Shown here piece after piece: positions 25,544 through 33,572 of a DNA stretch of 64,000 nt; the first letter of the stretch is position 1; the number at the start of each line of letters is the position of its first letter. The notes below the pieces were generated by a model. It saw nothing but the letters and a program-made list of their open reading frames with translations. It was not told the DNA's origin and made no database searches. The DNA comes from Gemmatimonadota bacterium (GTDB lineage Bacteria; Gemmatimonadota; Gemmatimonadetes; Gemmatimonadales; Gemmatimonadaceae), in NCBI GenBank assembly GCA_003155795.1, contig PMEM01000013.1, positions 103,974 to 167,973 of the forward strand, given 5' to 3'. A program made the translations under genes and the position numbers.

Positions 25544-26556
25544 TCCGGTATTTTGAGTTGCCCAGCGTCAAGTGCCTTCTTTGCCGAAGCGAGCTTGGCC
25601 TGCGTCTCTGGCGATATCTCTGTCGAGAGCGTTGGGTTGCCTCTCCATAGAACCACACCTTCAACATCGCCGAGGTGGTACGTATGGCCCGTGAAAGTAC
25701 CGTCCTTCACGTCGCGGGCAATCATCAGCATCGCACGCGGAAGATCGATGACAACACTTCCGAGCGTGACTTCCGGAGCAACTGCGTTCTGGTCGGAATT
25801 GGACCCTATTACGCGGACGCCAGTTGACTGCCGTGCCGCCTGAAAGACGCCCAAGCCGGCCGCGTCTGCATTCTGGAATATCACATCGGCGCCTCGGGCT
25901 ATCTGAGCCAGAGCCTGTTCCTTGGCTGCACTTGGATCGTCCCAATTGCCAACGTACGCTGACAGCACTTTAACGTTTGGATTTACGGACCGCGCACCTG
26001 CTTGAAATGCTCTGAAGGCGCTGACCACCGGAGGAAGTTGAGTTCCGCCGATGGTGCCTATGGTCCCTGAATGCGACACTGCGCCGGCAACAATTCCTGC
26101 GAGGTATGCTCCGTCCGAGAAGGCAAATTGTACTGACGCAACGTTGGGTGCGGTGTTCGCTCCGGATGTGATGACAAACGCTGTCTTCGGGAACGATGGC
26201 GCGACGCGAATAGCTGGATCCTGGTATTCGAAACCATGGCCGAATACGAGGTTGTATCCCTGGCTACCGTACTGCCGGAAGTTCTCGTCGATCTCTGCGG
26301 GCGTCTGGGTCTGCACGTTTGAGATGTGGGCGCCGAGCGAATCACGAATGCGCAGGAGGCCGCGATATGCTCCAGCGTTCCAACCCTGGTCAGACACCGA
26401 GCCCGTTGTTACGAGCGCAACCTTGAAATCCTTTGAGGTCGACTGGGGATGGTCCACAGCCTTGCCGCAGCCGATTATCGAGGTCGCCACAAGTATGTGG
26501 AAACCTGTGGATAACGTGAGCGTTCGCTTCCGTCCATAAAAGCTAAAGTGTTTCAT
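25540..26556 (-). CDS. BMP-family substrate-binding lipoprotein (nucleoside-type)
   Basis: 338 residues. A basic start is followed by a hydrophobic stretch and the lipobox SIIGC, so it is anchored in a membrane and faces the periplasm. The mature domain matches basic membrane protein/PnrA: FKVALVTTGSVSDQGWNAGAYRGL at the front, YNLVFGHGFEYQDP, and VIGSNSDQNAVAPEVTLGSV near the hinge. Known members bind purine nucleosides; autoinducer AI-2 is less likely. It starts the importer operon, 55 bases after parB on the same strand. Two DnaA-box-like sequences lie within its signal-peptide codons. Confidence 0.92.
   Translation of the reverse strand: MKHFSFYGRKRTLTLSTGFHILVATSIIGCGKAVDHPQSTSKDFKVALVTTGSVSDQGWNAGAYRGLLRIRDSLGAHISNVQTQTPAEIDENFRQYGSQGYNLVFGHGFEYQDPAIRVAPSFPKTAFVITSGANTAPNVASVQFAFSDGAYLAGIVAGAVSHSGTIGTIGGTQLPPVVSAFRAFQAGARSVNPNVKVLSAYVGNWDDPSAAKEQALAQIARGADVIFQNADAAGLGVFQAARQSTGVRVIGSNSDQNAVAPEVTLGSVVIDLPRAMLMIARDVKDGTFTGHTYHLGDVEGVVLWRGNPTLSTEISPETQAKLASAKKALDAGQLKIPE
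26506..26514 (-). promoter_or_regulatory. Perfect DnaA box inside the BMP gene
   Basis: TGTGGATAA, the complement of TTATCCACA, lies in the signal-peptide codons. A close variant TGTGGAAAC is directly beside it at 26496-26504. The pair sits between parB and the rest of the importer genes. Confidence 0.5.
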
Positions 26557-26573
26557 AGTAATGACTTACTATG
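26554..26573. promoter_or_regulatory. Perfect inverted repeat over the BMP start codon
   Basis: CATAGTAA and TTACTATG, eight-base perfect arms with a TGAC spacer, cover the ATG (26554-26556). AT-rich DNA follows to parB. It looks like an operator or a translational-control hairpin; it has no T-run and is not an obvious terminator for parB. Confidence 0.5.
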
Positions 26574-26611
26574 TTTGTTGATAACTGTGTGAATATTCGG
26601 TAATTGCTCGG

Positions 26612-27532
26612 TCACTCGAGCGCGCCCATCATTTCCAGGAGCCTGTTCAGGTCCTCTGTAGAGTAGAACTGGATGCGCAGTTCACCCTTGTCCCGCTTCT
26701 TCCGAATCAGGGAGACATCGGTTTGGAATCGGCTTCTGAGGAGATCTTCAACATGCCTGACTTCAGGCGGTCGGGTGTCTTCCTTCCGTGGGCGACCACG
26801 GTGTGGCTTTTCATGCCGAGGTGCATCCTGTCGAACACGCTCCTCGATGGTTCGGACCGAGAGACCATGTTCGACCGCCTCGGTTGCCAGCTTGATTGCC
26901 AGGGCATGGTCTTCCAGTGCCAGGAGCGGCCTCGCGTGTCCAAGGCTGAGGGCCCCGGTCTCGAGCATTTTCCGAACTTCAGCGGGTAGCTGGAGGACGC
27001 GCTGGAGGTTTGCAACAGTTGATCGATCCTTGCCGACGAGGTCTGCGATCTCGTTTTGAGAGAGGTCGAATTCGCTTGCGAGTCTTGTGTATCCTTCGGC
27101 CTCCTCGATCGGATTGAGATCGGCGCGCTGCAGGTTCTCGATCAACGCGAGCGTGAGCATCGTGCGATCGTCGTAGTCGCGAACTATCGTCGGGATTGTT
27201 GTCCAGCCGAGCAATTTCGCTGCACGGAGACGGCGCTCTCCAGCGACGAGCTCGTACCCATCCTTGGTGCTACGGACAGAGATAGGCTGAAGCAGGCCGG
27301 CGGTTCGAATGCTGTCTGCGAGCTCCTTCAGCTCGTCTGTGCTGAACTCCTTTCTGGGCTGGTAGTGGTTTGGCGCAATCTCGGAGATGGGAATGTCCCG
27401 GAGCACTGTGCGAGATTCGGCTGGAGCATTGCCCGGTTCGTCGGGCTTCGGCGAGGTTGACGTTGTTCTTCTCTCGCCGAGCAGTGCGTCGAGTCCGCGC
27501 CCGAGCCGACGAGGCGTTTTGTCGGCGCTCAC
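26612..27532 (-). CDS. parB: Chromosome partitioning protein ParB
   Basis: 306 residues. ParB binds parS sites, spreads using CTP, and loads the origin for segregation by ParA. The start PRRLGRGLDALLGE is typical; the arginine-rich CTPase patch appears as GERRLRAAKLLGW; the helix-turn-helix region is SQNEIADLVGKDRSTVANLQR; and the C-terminal part contains the dimerisation segment with KRDKGELRIQFYSTEDLNRLL. It overlaps parA by four bases. Confidence 0.97.
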   Translation of the reverse strand: MSADKTPRRLGRGLDALLGERRTTSTSPKPDEPGNAPAESRTVLRDIPISEIAPNHYQPRKEFSTDELKELADSIRTAGLLQPISVRSTKDGYELVAGERRLRAAKLLGWTTIPTIVRDYDDRTMLTLALIENLQRADLNPIEEAEGYTRLASEFDLSQNEIADLVGKDRSTVANLQRVLQLPAEVRKMLETGALSLGHARPLLALEDHALAIKLATEAVEHGLSVRTIEERVRQDAPRHEKPHRGRPRKEDTRPPEVRHVEDLLRSRFQTDVSLIRKKRDKGELRIQFYSTEDLNRLLEMMGALE

Positions 27533-28317
27533 GGCGCAGCCTGTTCGTTGGTAAGCGCCGCGGTGCGTTGAATCAATTCGTGGGCGACTCCCATGTACGC
27601 TTTCGCACCAACTGAGGCCACATCATAGAGAATGATTGGCTTTCCGAAGCTTGGCGCTTCGGCGAGCCTCACATTTCTTGGGATGACCGTGTCAAAGACC
27701 TGGTTGCCGAAGTATTCCCGAGCTTCGCTTGCAACCTGTCGGCTCAGATTGAGTCGAGCGTCGTACATGGTGAGGAGGACGCCATCGATGGCGAGCGAGG
27801 GATTCACCCCTTGCTGGACGCGGTGGACCGTATTCAGGAGCTGGGAGAGACCTTCGAGGGCGTAGTACTCGCACTGCAGCGGGATAATCAATGCATCTGC
27901 AGCGGCGAGCATGTTGATTGTGATGAGGCCGAGCGAGGGAGGGCAATCGATGAGGATGAAGTCGTATTCGTCCCGAATCGGGGCCAGTGCGGAGCGCATT
28001 CGCTGTTCGCGTTGGGGCAGATCTACCAATTCGATCTCTGCGCCCGCGAGATCGGGAGTTGCCGGGAGGACATCCAGGAGGCGGAAGTGTTCTCCGACTT
28101 TCCTGGCTTCGCGGATCGTTGCCTCGTTCAGTAGCACCTCGTAGATCGTCTTTCCGATCTCCCGGACACCAACGCCGCTCGTCGCATTTCCTTGGGGGTC
28201 GCCGTCGATCAGGAGAGTTCGCTGTTCAGCGGCAGACAAGGAGGCTGCGAGGTTTACGGCGGTAGTCGTTTTTCCGACGCCACCCTTCTGGTTTGCGACA
28301 GCTATGACTCTAGACAC
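27529..28317 (-). CDS. parA: Chromosome partitioning ATPase ParA (Soj type)
   Basis: 262 residues. The deviant Walker A KGGVGKTT is at residues 11-18, followed by DGDPQGNATSG and the Walker B region YDFILIDCPPSLG. There is no N-terminal DNA-binding domain, so it is the short chromosomal type. It makes an operon with parB about 19 kb from dnaA, as expected for an origin-proximal segregation locus. Confidence 0.97.
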   Translation of the reverse strand: MSRVIAVANQKGGVGKTTTAVNLAASLSAAEQRTLLIDGDPQGNATSGVGVREIGKTIYEVLLNEATIREARKVGEHFRLLDVLPATPDLAGAEIELVDLPQREQRMRSALAPIRDEYDFILIDCPPSLGLITINMLAAADALIIPLQCEYYALEGLSQLLNTVHRVQQGVNPSLAIDGVLLTMYDARLNLSRQVASEAREYFGNQVFDTVIPRNVRLAEAPSFGKPIILYDVASVGAKAYMGVAHELIQRTAALTNEQAAP

Positions 28318-28366
28318 TTACCGTTGTTTTTGCGGACGAGGGACAGGTCGAGGAATCTAAGCCCGT

Positions 28367-28432
28367 ATCCACTGGATCGCATCATCGTGGGCGGGGAAAA
28401 GGATGAAAACTTCCTTGATAGCGCCAGTGGAT
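28367..28432. repeat. Inverted repeat upstream of parA
   Basis: ATCCACTGG at 28367-28375 and its perfect complement CCAGTGGAT at 28424-28432 lie 50-115 bases before the parA start. The same ten bases recur in the nearby SIMPL coding sequence (about 28844). Could be an operator for parAB; no factor is known. Confidence 0.4.
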
Positions 28433-28441
28433 CCTTCGAAG

Positions 28442-28478
28442 CACAAAAAAGGGAGCAACCGTGGAGTTGCCCCTCTTT
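28442..28478 (-). terminator. Intrinsic terminator of the SIMPL gene
   Basis: Read leftward, GGGGCAAC and GTTGCTCC pair around a short loop (one G-T pair) and are followed by TTTTTTG. It begins about 60 bases after the SIMPL stop. Confidence 0.65.
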
Positions 28479-28518
28479 TGTGGAACGTGAAAAAGAAATT
28501 CTGTGGAACGTGGAAAAA
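28479..28518. repeat. Two direct repeats resembling degenerate parS
   Basis: TGTGGAACGTGAAAAA (28479-28494) and TGTGGAACGTGGAAAAA (28502-28518) are spaced 23 bases apart. Read on the other strand, each matches the palindromic parS consensus at 12 of 16 positions; one half-site is nearly intact and the other is not. They are close to parA. Confidence 0.4.
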
Positions 28519-28541
28519 CCCTATTGTTGCCCTTTGCTGCT

Positions 28542-29270
28542 CTATCTGCCTGCGATGAACTGCCAGCTGCCGGAGACCGTCATAGTGACCGTCTGCTGCC
28601 CGGCATTGATCTGGGTTTCCGGCGCTGACGCGGACATTGCCCTTACCGAGTACATCGGGCGAGGTGGGAGTGCTGCGTTTCCGCCGCCGACATCGAGTCT
28701 CATCAACGGGCCCAACGACCCACCAGCTGCTCTCGCTGCGATATCAGCTTGGGCGCGGGCCTTCGCTACCGCATCTGATAGTGCCTTGTCGCGCGCAGCG
28801 TCGGTATTGCTGGCGTAGAAGTCCAACGATGATATGAGATTGGATCCACTGGATAGTGCGGTATCCAATACCTTACCGACCTGCTTGATGTCATGCACGT
28901 CAGCCAGGATCGTGTTGGTGACGGTATACCCCGTCAATACCGGTGCTGCGTTCTGCGAATATCGATACTCCGGGCTCACGCTGTAGCCCGTGGTAGATAG
29001 CTGTTCGTTAGTCATACCTAACGCACGTAAGGAAGCCAGAACAGCACTTTGTTTCCTGGCATTGTCCGCTGCGGCGGCTTCAGCGGTCGTTGCCTTCGTT
29101 TGGACCGCGATACTCACGGTCGCGCGGTCGGGCGTGTACTTGGCTTCTGCGGTAGCTGAGCTGGAGATGGCCGCGATTGGTGCATGCCCCATCGGCTGTG
29201 CAGGCATTCCCTGTGCGCCGAGCGCTGCAGCTGGGAGAAGCGCAGTGGCGATAGCCTGACGAAAGAACAT
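28542..29270 (-). CDS. Exported SIMPL-domain protein (DUF541)
   Basis: 242 residues. A Sec signal (FFRQAIATALLPAAALGAQG) is followed by one SIMPL domain: VSIAVQTKATTAEAAAADNARKQ, GYTVTNTILADVHDI and the AVAKARAQADIAARAAGGSLGP helix. The family forms periplasmic oligomers of unclear role, sometimes linked to oxidative stress. It has its own terminator and no obvious partner. Confidence 0.9.
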   Translation of the reverse strand: MFFRQAIATALLPAAALGAQGMPAQPMGHAPIAAISSSATAEAKYTPDRATVSIAVQTKATTAEAAAADNARKQSAVLASLRALGMTNEQLSTTGYSVSPEYRYSQNAAPVLTGYTVTNTILADVHDIKQVGKVLDTALSSGSNLISSLDFYASNTDAARDKALSDAVAKARAQADIAARAAGGSLGPLMRLDVGGGNAALPPRPMYSVRAMSASAPETQINAGQQTVTMTVSGSWQFIAGR

Positions 29271-29425
29271 GGGAGCTCCATGAGGGTTGTGGTTTTGGTT
29301 CGGCTAGAGTGCTGATCGAATGTCGTCGGGACGGATTCCAGGGCCCCACTCGCAATCGTGAATGAGCCTCATTTCAGCACCCGGCTACGATTCCCTTCGG
29401 CAGCAATTGTGCCGGTGACGACGCG

Positions 29426-30421
29426 CTAGCTCTCTACGAGATCGTAATCATGAATGCGCGACAGATCCATACCTGTCGTTCCCCTCTCTCTCGACTCGAT
29501 GAACATCGACTTGAATTTTGCGTCGAAGACGATCTCGTTCGCCTTGTACGATGTACGCGAGTGCACAACCTGCGCGAATGTATCATCGTTCCCGGATAGC
29601 AATACAAGAAATTCGGCTTCGCGTTCGATGAGATCTTCCGGAGTGCAGTTGAGCAGCGGACTTGTCTCGTCGATTGGATGAACGACGGTCCAACTCAGCG
29701 CGAAGAACGTGACCTTGTCAAATTCGAGCGGTAGTGAAGTGAACTCGCGTACACGCTCCCCACTCGGTCGACGTTCGATGCGACTGTACATGATCTGCAC
29801 CGACACTTCGATGAGCTGGTCGCTCCGTTCATTCGCACAGCGAAACATGAAGCCGCGGATACCACGGTAGGGTGCGATCAACGCACGCTTACTGTAAACG
29901 ATCGCCGCGTTCGGTCGGGAGAAACGCGCGAAGACAAGTCCTGTTGCAAGTGCCGCGCTCAGCAAGCCGACAAACGACTCGGCTGTGAGCAGAATATTGG
30001 CGGCCATTCCCGACGGCACGATGTTACCGTAGCCAATCGTCCCGAATGTCTCGACACTGAAGAAATACGCGCGGAAGTAATCACTGAAGAACGCAGAATG
30101 ACCAGTGAACCCGGGACCGATCAGAGAGCCACGCCCACAAGCGAGATACGCAAATGCAAACAACGCATTTACCAACACAAAGAACGTGGCGACAAGAAAA
30201 AGGAATCTGCCCCAACCCATTCCCAGCAACGCGTGATACGGCGCGAACGTCTGCCGGCCTCGTGTCCCGGCACGTTCAACATTGAACGTGCCGTCACGAT
30301 TCAGTAGCCTCTGTCGACTATCTACCGCGATTCGGGGGCCGAACCCCAGATTGCGGGCAGCGTCCGGATCCGTTACCGGCTTGTTGATTCTCGGCTCAGG
30401 CCCTGCAGGTTGGTCAGTGAT
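29426..30421 (-). CDS. Inward-rectifier potassium channel (KirBac), non-standard start
   Basis: The pore-forming part is clear: M1 (FLFLVATFFVLVNALFAFAYL), pore helix and selectivity filter TIGYGN, M2 (ILLTAESFVGLLSAALATGLVFA), and a cytoplasmic beta-domain up to about 60 residues from the end. The first ordinary start is TTG at 30229, giving 267 residues. However, the same frame continues upstream with the conserved slide-helix region: NLGFGPRIAVDSRQRLLNRDG, then FNVERAG and FAPYHALL. It runs to a stop at about 30430 with no ATG, GTG or TTG. An ATC at 30419-30421 would give 331 residues, matching normal KirBac length, and follows a GGGAG site. Either start use is unusual, or one base changed the start, or the gene is decayed. 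Confidence 0.85.
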   Translation of the reverse strand: MTDQPAGPEPRINKPVTDPDAARNLGFGPRIAVDSRQRLLNRDGTFNVERAGTRGRQTFAPYHALLGMGWGRFLFLVATFFVLVNALFAFAYLACGRGSLIGPGFTGHSAFFSDYFRAYFFSVETFGTIGYGNIVPSGMAANILLTAESFVGLLSAALATGLVFARFSRPNAAIVYSKRALIAPYRGIRGFMFRCANERSDQLIEVSVQIMYSRIERRPSGERVREFTSLPLEFDKVTFFALSWTVVHPIDETSPLLNCTPEDLIEREAEFLVLLSGNDDTFAQVVHSRTSYKANEIVFDAKFKSMFIESRERGTTGMDLSRIHDYDLVES

Positions 30422-30452
30422 TGGCTCTCATCTCCCGCAGATTGCAGTATGT

Positions 30453-30737
30453 CTAATCAGCAACAGCGACCTTGATTCCACCTACGGTACCGGACACCAG
30501 GTTGTAGATCATGGCTCCGATGAAACCACCGATGTAGCCAAATACCCCGTACATGATTGGGAAGAGAATGATCATGAGGCCGCGACTCATGGACGGCAGT
30601 CCGGCGGATGCCGGAATGAACGATGAAAGCAGGAAAAAGCATATCGCAAAGAAAATGCCCAGAAGAGCATAAGTAGCACCTATTACCAACGCGAACTGGC
30701 CCGGCTCGATTCTCGATATGCTCCGAATGCTCGACAT
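30453..30737 (-). CDS. Small DUF3566-like membrane protein
   Basis: 94 residues with two hydrophobic segments (FALVIGATYALLGIFFAICFFLL and LMIILFPIMYGVFGYIGGFIGAMIY). The IRSISRIEPGQF start and the ending YNLVSGTVGGIKV resemble DUF3566 proteins, which end in a Y-N ... GG-I-x-V motif. The role is unknown. It starts at ATG 30737 and lies just upstream of the Kir channel frame on the same strand. Confidence 0.6.
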   Translation of the reverse strand: MSSIRSISRIEPGQFALVIGATYALLGIFFAICFFLLSSFIPASAGLPSMSRGLMIILFPIMYGVFGYIGGFIGAMIYNLVSGTVGGIKVAVAD

Positions 30738-30813
30738 GTTTGCGGCTCCGTTTATGTGTGAATGACACCTCAGGGGAATTGCCAGAACATCAGCACCAGT
30801 ACTACTCCGCGTC

Positions 30814-31122
30814 CTACGTCAGCGATAGAAAGCCAAACGTGACACCAACACTTATCACTACCACTATCACCAGCAACACAGCCAGCATTCGCCTGCGAGT
30901 ATTTCTGACGGCATTCCAGACTGGCTCGTCCAGGTAGAACATTCCCGGACTCGCCTCACGAATTACCTCGTGTCGTCTGAGCCGCCGCAATGCGATTCCT
31001 TCGCCAACTCCGATATCTGCCAGCCGCCGCGCACTTGCCGGGGACGTGACACCAACGTCCCGGAATCGGCCGACAATATGTCGCTCTTTTGCAAGGATAA
31101 CGGCAGCAGCTCCCGCGCCCAT
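30814..31122 (-). CDS. Small membrane protein of unknown function
   Basis: 102 residues. A soluble basic part (FRDVGVTSPASARRLADIGV, LRRLRRHEVIREASPGMFYLDE) precedes one C-terminal membrane helix (MLAVLLVIVVVISVGVTFGFLSL). The order suggests a tail-anchored or bitopic protein. I do not recognise the family. It lies between two other small genes on the same strand with gaps of 15 and 76 bases. Confidence 0.6.
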   Translation of the reverse strand: MGAGAAAVILAKERHIVGRFRDVGVTSPASARRLADIGVGEGIALRRLRRHEVIREASPGMFYLDEPVWNAVRNTRRRMLAVLLVIVVVISVGVTFGFLSLT

Positions 31123-31137
31123 TGAACCCTCCCCATC

Positions 31138-31503
31138 TCAAGTGAAGGATGACGGTATGGCCGACATGAGTTTGTCGACTTCCGCTTGTGGGTGTGCAAC
31201 CTCAACAACAAGGTGATCGTACGACTCGTGATCCAGCGAGATAACTATCGTGTTGTCGGTATCGTGCACGTCGTAGAAAACGCGACGGCCGTGCTGATAG
31301 AATGTGCCTGCAGTTATCAACCCGGGTATCTGTGTGCCGGGCATCCGGAATCCGTGCCACCAACCGCGCGCGGCTTCTCTGTCAATCTTCGCGCCCGTGA
31401 TGTGTGCCAGAGGTACTTCGATTCGACCCCTGAGCGACCAGAACTTGTCCATTCCCTCAACTTCAAAGACGGCATTCGCGCCGCTAATCGATACGCTGAC
31501 CAA
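31138..31503 (-). CDS. Small PH-like domain protein
   Basis: 121 residues without signal or membrane helix. The pattern AVFEVEGMDKFWSLRGRIEVPLAHI, GWWHGFRMPGTQIPG, GTFYQHGRRVFYDVHDTDN and ISLDHESYDHLVVEV is that of a conserved bacterial protein related to pleckstrin-homology-like (bPH) domains. The function is unknown. It is the most upstream of three small leftward genes that lead to the Kir gene, and follows mnmG by 82 bases. Confidence 0.65.
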   Translation of the reverse strand: MVSVSISGANAVFEVEGMDKFWSLRGRIEVPLAHITGAKIDREAARGWWHGFRMPGTQIPGLITAGTFYQHGRRVFYDVHDTDNTIVISLDHESYDHLVVEVAHPQAEVDKLMSAIPSSFT

Positions 31504-31557
31504 GTGGAGCTCCGTGCTTTGCGAAGCGGAAGAAAATACGACGATCCGGAATCAAAA

Positions 31558-31574
31558 GGAACAATCATTGTTCC
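31558..31574 (-). terminator. Palindromic hairpin after mnmG
   Basis: GGAACAAT and ATTGTTCC flank a single base, 12 bases past the mnmG stop; read leftward it is followed by TTTTG. The stem is short, so termination may be partial. Confidence 0.5.
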
Positions 31575-31585
31575 CTGACCGCGAT

Positions 31586-33508
31586 CTAGGTCCTGGCGGT
31601 GCGGCGGTGTCGCCGTTCGACTTCGATGACCAGATTCTGAATATCGTTTGGGCTGACCCCGGGTATGCGGGACACCTGAGCGAGGGACCGAGGGCGGAGC
31701 GCACCGAGCTTATGGCGCGCCTCGAATGTGAGTGACGCCATGTTGGCGTAGTCCAAATCTTCCGGCAACGCGAACTCGCCCATGCGCTTGAGTTTGTCTG
31801 CCTGGGTCCGTTCACGCTCGAAGTAGCCAGCATACTTGATCTCAAGCTCTGTCGATATCAGCGCGTCAGGGTCGAGGTGCTCGCCCACACCAACTGCGGC
31901 GAACAAGGCGGCGAGCGAGACATTCTGTCGCTTGGCCACCTCGGCCACTTTTACCGAGTGAGTCAAACACTTACTATCGCTCTCGGTAAGCAGTCGTGCC
32001 GCCTGCTCCGGTCGGATACTTGTGCGCTCAGCAAGCGAGCGGATTTCCTTGTCGGCGGCAAAGCGGTGTTCGACGACATCATTTTCCCGTTCACTGTAAA
32101 TGCCGAGCCCTAGGGCGAGTGGAGCCAGGCGCTCAATCGCGTTGTCCTGTCGAACTGTGAGGCGAAACTCTGAGCGGGAGGTGAACAGACGGTATGGCTC
32201 ATCAACGCCTCGCGTGACGAGATCGTCGATCAGAACTCCGATATACGATGTCTGGCGGCCAAGTACGATTGGTGGGCGCCCGAGAGCAGCGAGTCCAGCG
32301 TTCAGGCCGGCTACAACTCCCTGTCCAGCGGCCTCTTCATAGCCGGTGGTGCCGTTGATCTGTCCGGCAAAGTAGAGCCCGTGGACGCTCTTGACCTGCA
32401 GTGATATGTCGAGCTGCGTCGGCGGATAGTAGTCGTATTCTATCGCGTAGCCGGAGCGTGTCATCCGTGCGTTTTCGAGTCCACGGACACTGTGGAGGAT
32501 TTCGACCTGGACTTCTGCTGGCAGCGACGTCGACAGACCGTTTACGTAGAGCTCGCTCGTGTCGTGCCCCTCCGGTTCCAGGAAGATCTGGTGACGTTGA
32601 GCATTCGGGAATCGAAGGATCTTGTCTTCGACGGAAGGACAGTAGCGCGGACCACGTGCGGAGATCGCGCCGCCGTACATCGCCGAGCGGCCAATGTTGT
32701 CGGCGATTATCTGTTTGCCAGGTGCTTCGAGGTAGGTAATCCAGCATGGCAGCTGCTCAGGATGACGCGTCACTCCCGCGTTCAGCCGCGGCTCAGGCCA
32801 GAAGTGGGACCAGGAATAGTCGAACTGATCGATTTCGCTCTCCTGGAGCTGCAGGTGCGAGAAATCCACCGACCTTCCGTCGATGCGTGGCGGGGTTCCT
32901 GTCTTGAACCGCTCGACCACAAGCCCTGCACGCTCGAGTTGCTCGGCGAGATGGGTGGTCGCAGCCTCACCTGCGCGACCCCCGGACAGGTTCAGGTCTG
33001 TTCCGATGTGGATGCGACCACGGAGAAAGGTGCCGGCGGTAATGACGACACAGCGTGCTCCGAAGCGGCGACCTTCGAGTGTTTCGGCGCCGAGGACGGT
33101 GCCGCCGGCCTTGTCCATTATAAGGCGAGCGACAGTTCCCTGGATGGTCTGAAGGGCCGGGAACTCCTCAATCAGATGGCGGGCGGCTCTCCTGTACAAA
33201 CCTCGGTCGCATTGCGCTCGGGGCGACCACACCGCAGGGCCTTTGCTCCTGTTTAGCATCCTGAACTGGAGCATAGCCATGTCCGTGGCGCGGCCCATGA
33301 TACCGCCAAGCGCGTCCACCTCTCGTACGACGGTGCCTTTGGCGACGCCACCGATTGCGGGATTGCAGGACATCTGGCCAATGGTTTCGAGGGCGCTCGT
33401 GATCAGGGCGACAGATGCGCCGAGCCTGGCGGACGCAACGGCAGCCTCGGTGCCGGCATGGCCGCCACCGATGACGATGACGTCAAAAGAAGACTCGAAG
33501 TTTGGCAT
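31586..33508 (-). CDS. mnmG: tRNA uridine-34 modification enzyme MnmG (GidA)
   Basis: MnmG is the FAD subunit that works with MnmE (2237-3580) on tRNA wobble uridines. 640 residues from the ATG at 33508 (MPNFESSFDVIVIGGG); the frame stays open 22 codons further but the FAD motif starts here. GGGHAGTEAA binds the dinucleotide, MSCNPAIGGVAKG and the ITAGTFLRG block are family signatures, and the C-terminal helical part contains YAGYFERE. The two partner genes are about 28 kb apart. Confidence 0.97.
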   Translation of the reverse strand: MPNFESSFDVIVIGGGHAGTEAAVASARLGASVALITSALETIGQMSCNPAIGGVAKGTVVREVDALGGIMGRATDMAMLQFRMLNRSKGPAVWSPRAQCDRGLYRRAARHLIEEFPALQTIQGTVARLIMDKAGGTVLGAETLEGRRFGARCVVITAGTFLRGRIHIGTDLNLSGGRAGEAATTHLAEQLERAGLVVERFKTGTPPRIDGRSVDFSHLQLQESEIDQFDYSWSHFWPEPRLNAGVTRHPEQLPCWITYLEAPGKQIIADNIGRSAMYGGAISARGPRYCPSVEDKILRFPNAQRHQIFLEPEGHDTSELYVNGLSTSLPAEVQVEILHSVRGLENARMTRSGYAIEYDYYPPTQLDISLQVKSVHGLYFAGQINGTTGYEEAAGQGVVAGLNAGLAALGRPPIVLGRQTSYIGVLIDDLVTRGVDEPYRLFTSRSEFRLTVRQDNAIERLAPLALGLGIYSERENDVVEHRFAADKEIRSLAERTSIRPEQAARLLTESDSKCLTHSVKVAEVAKRQNVSLAALFAAVGVGEHLDPDALISTELEIKYAGYFERERTQADKLKRMGEFALPEDLDYANMASLTFEARHKLGALRPRSLAQVSRIPGVSPNDIQNLVIEVERRHRRTART

Positions 33509-33572
33509 ATGGGGGGCTTCTAAATGTAGAGCACGACGCCATTCACGGCTGGACTCGGGGTAATTTTGGGGC

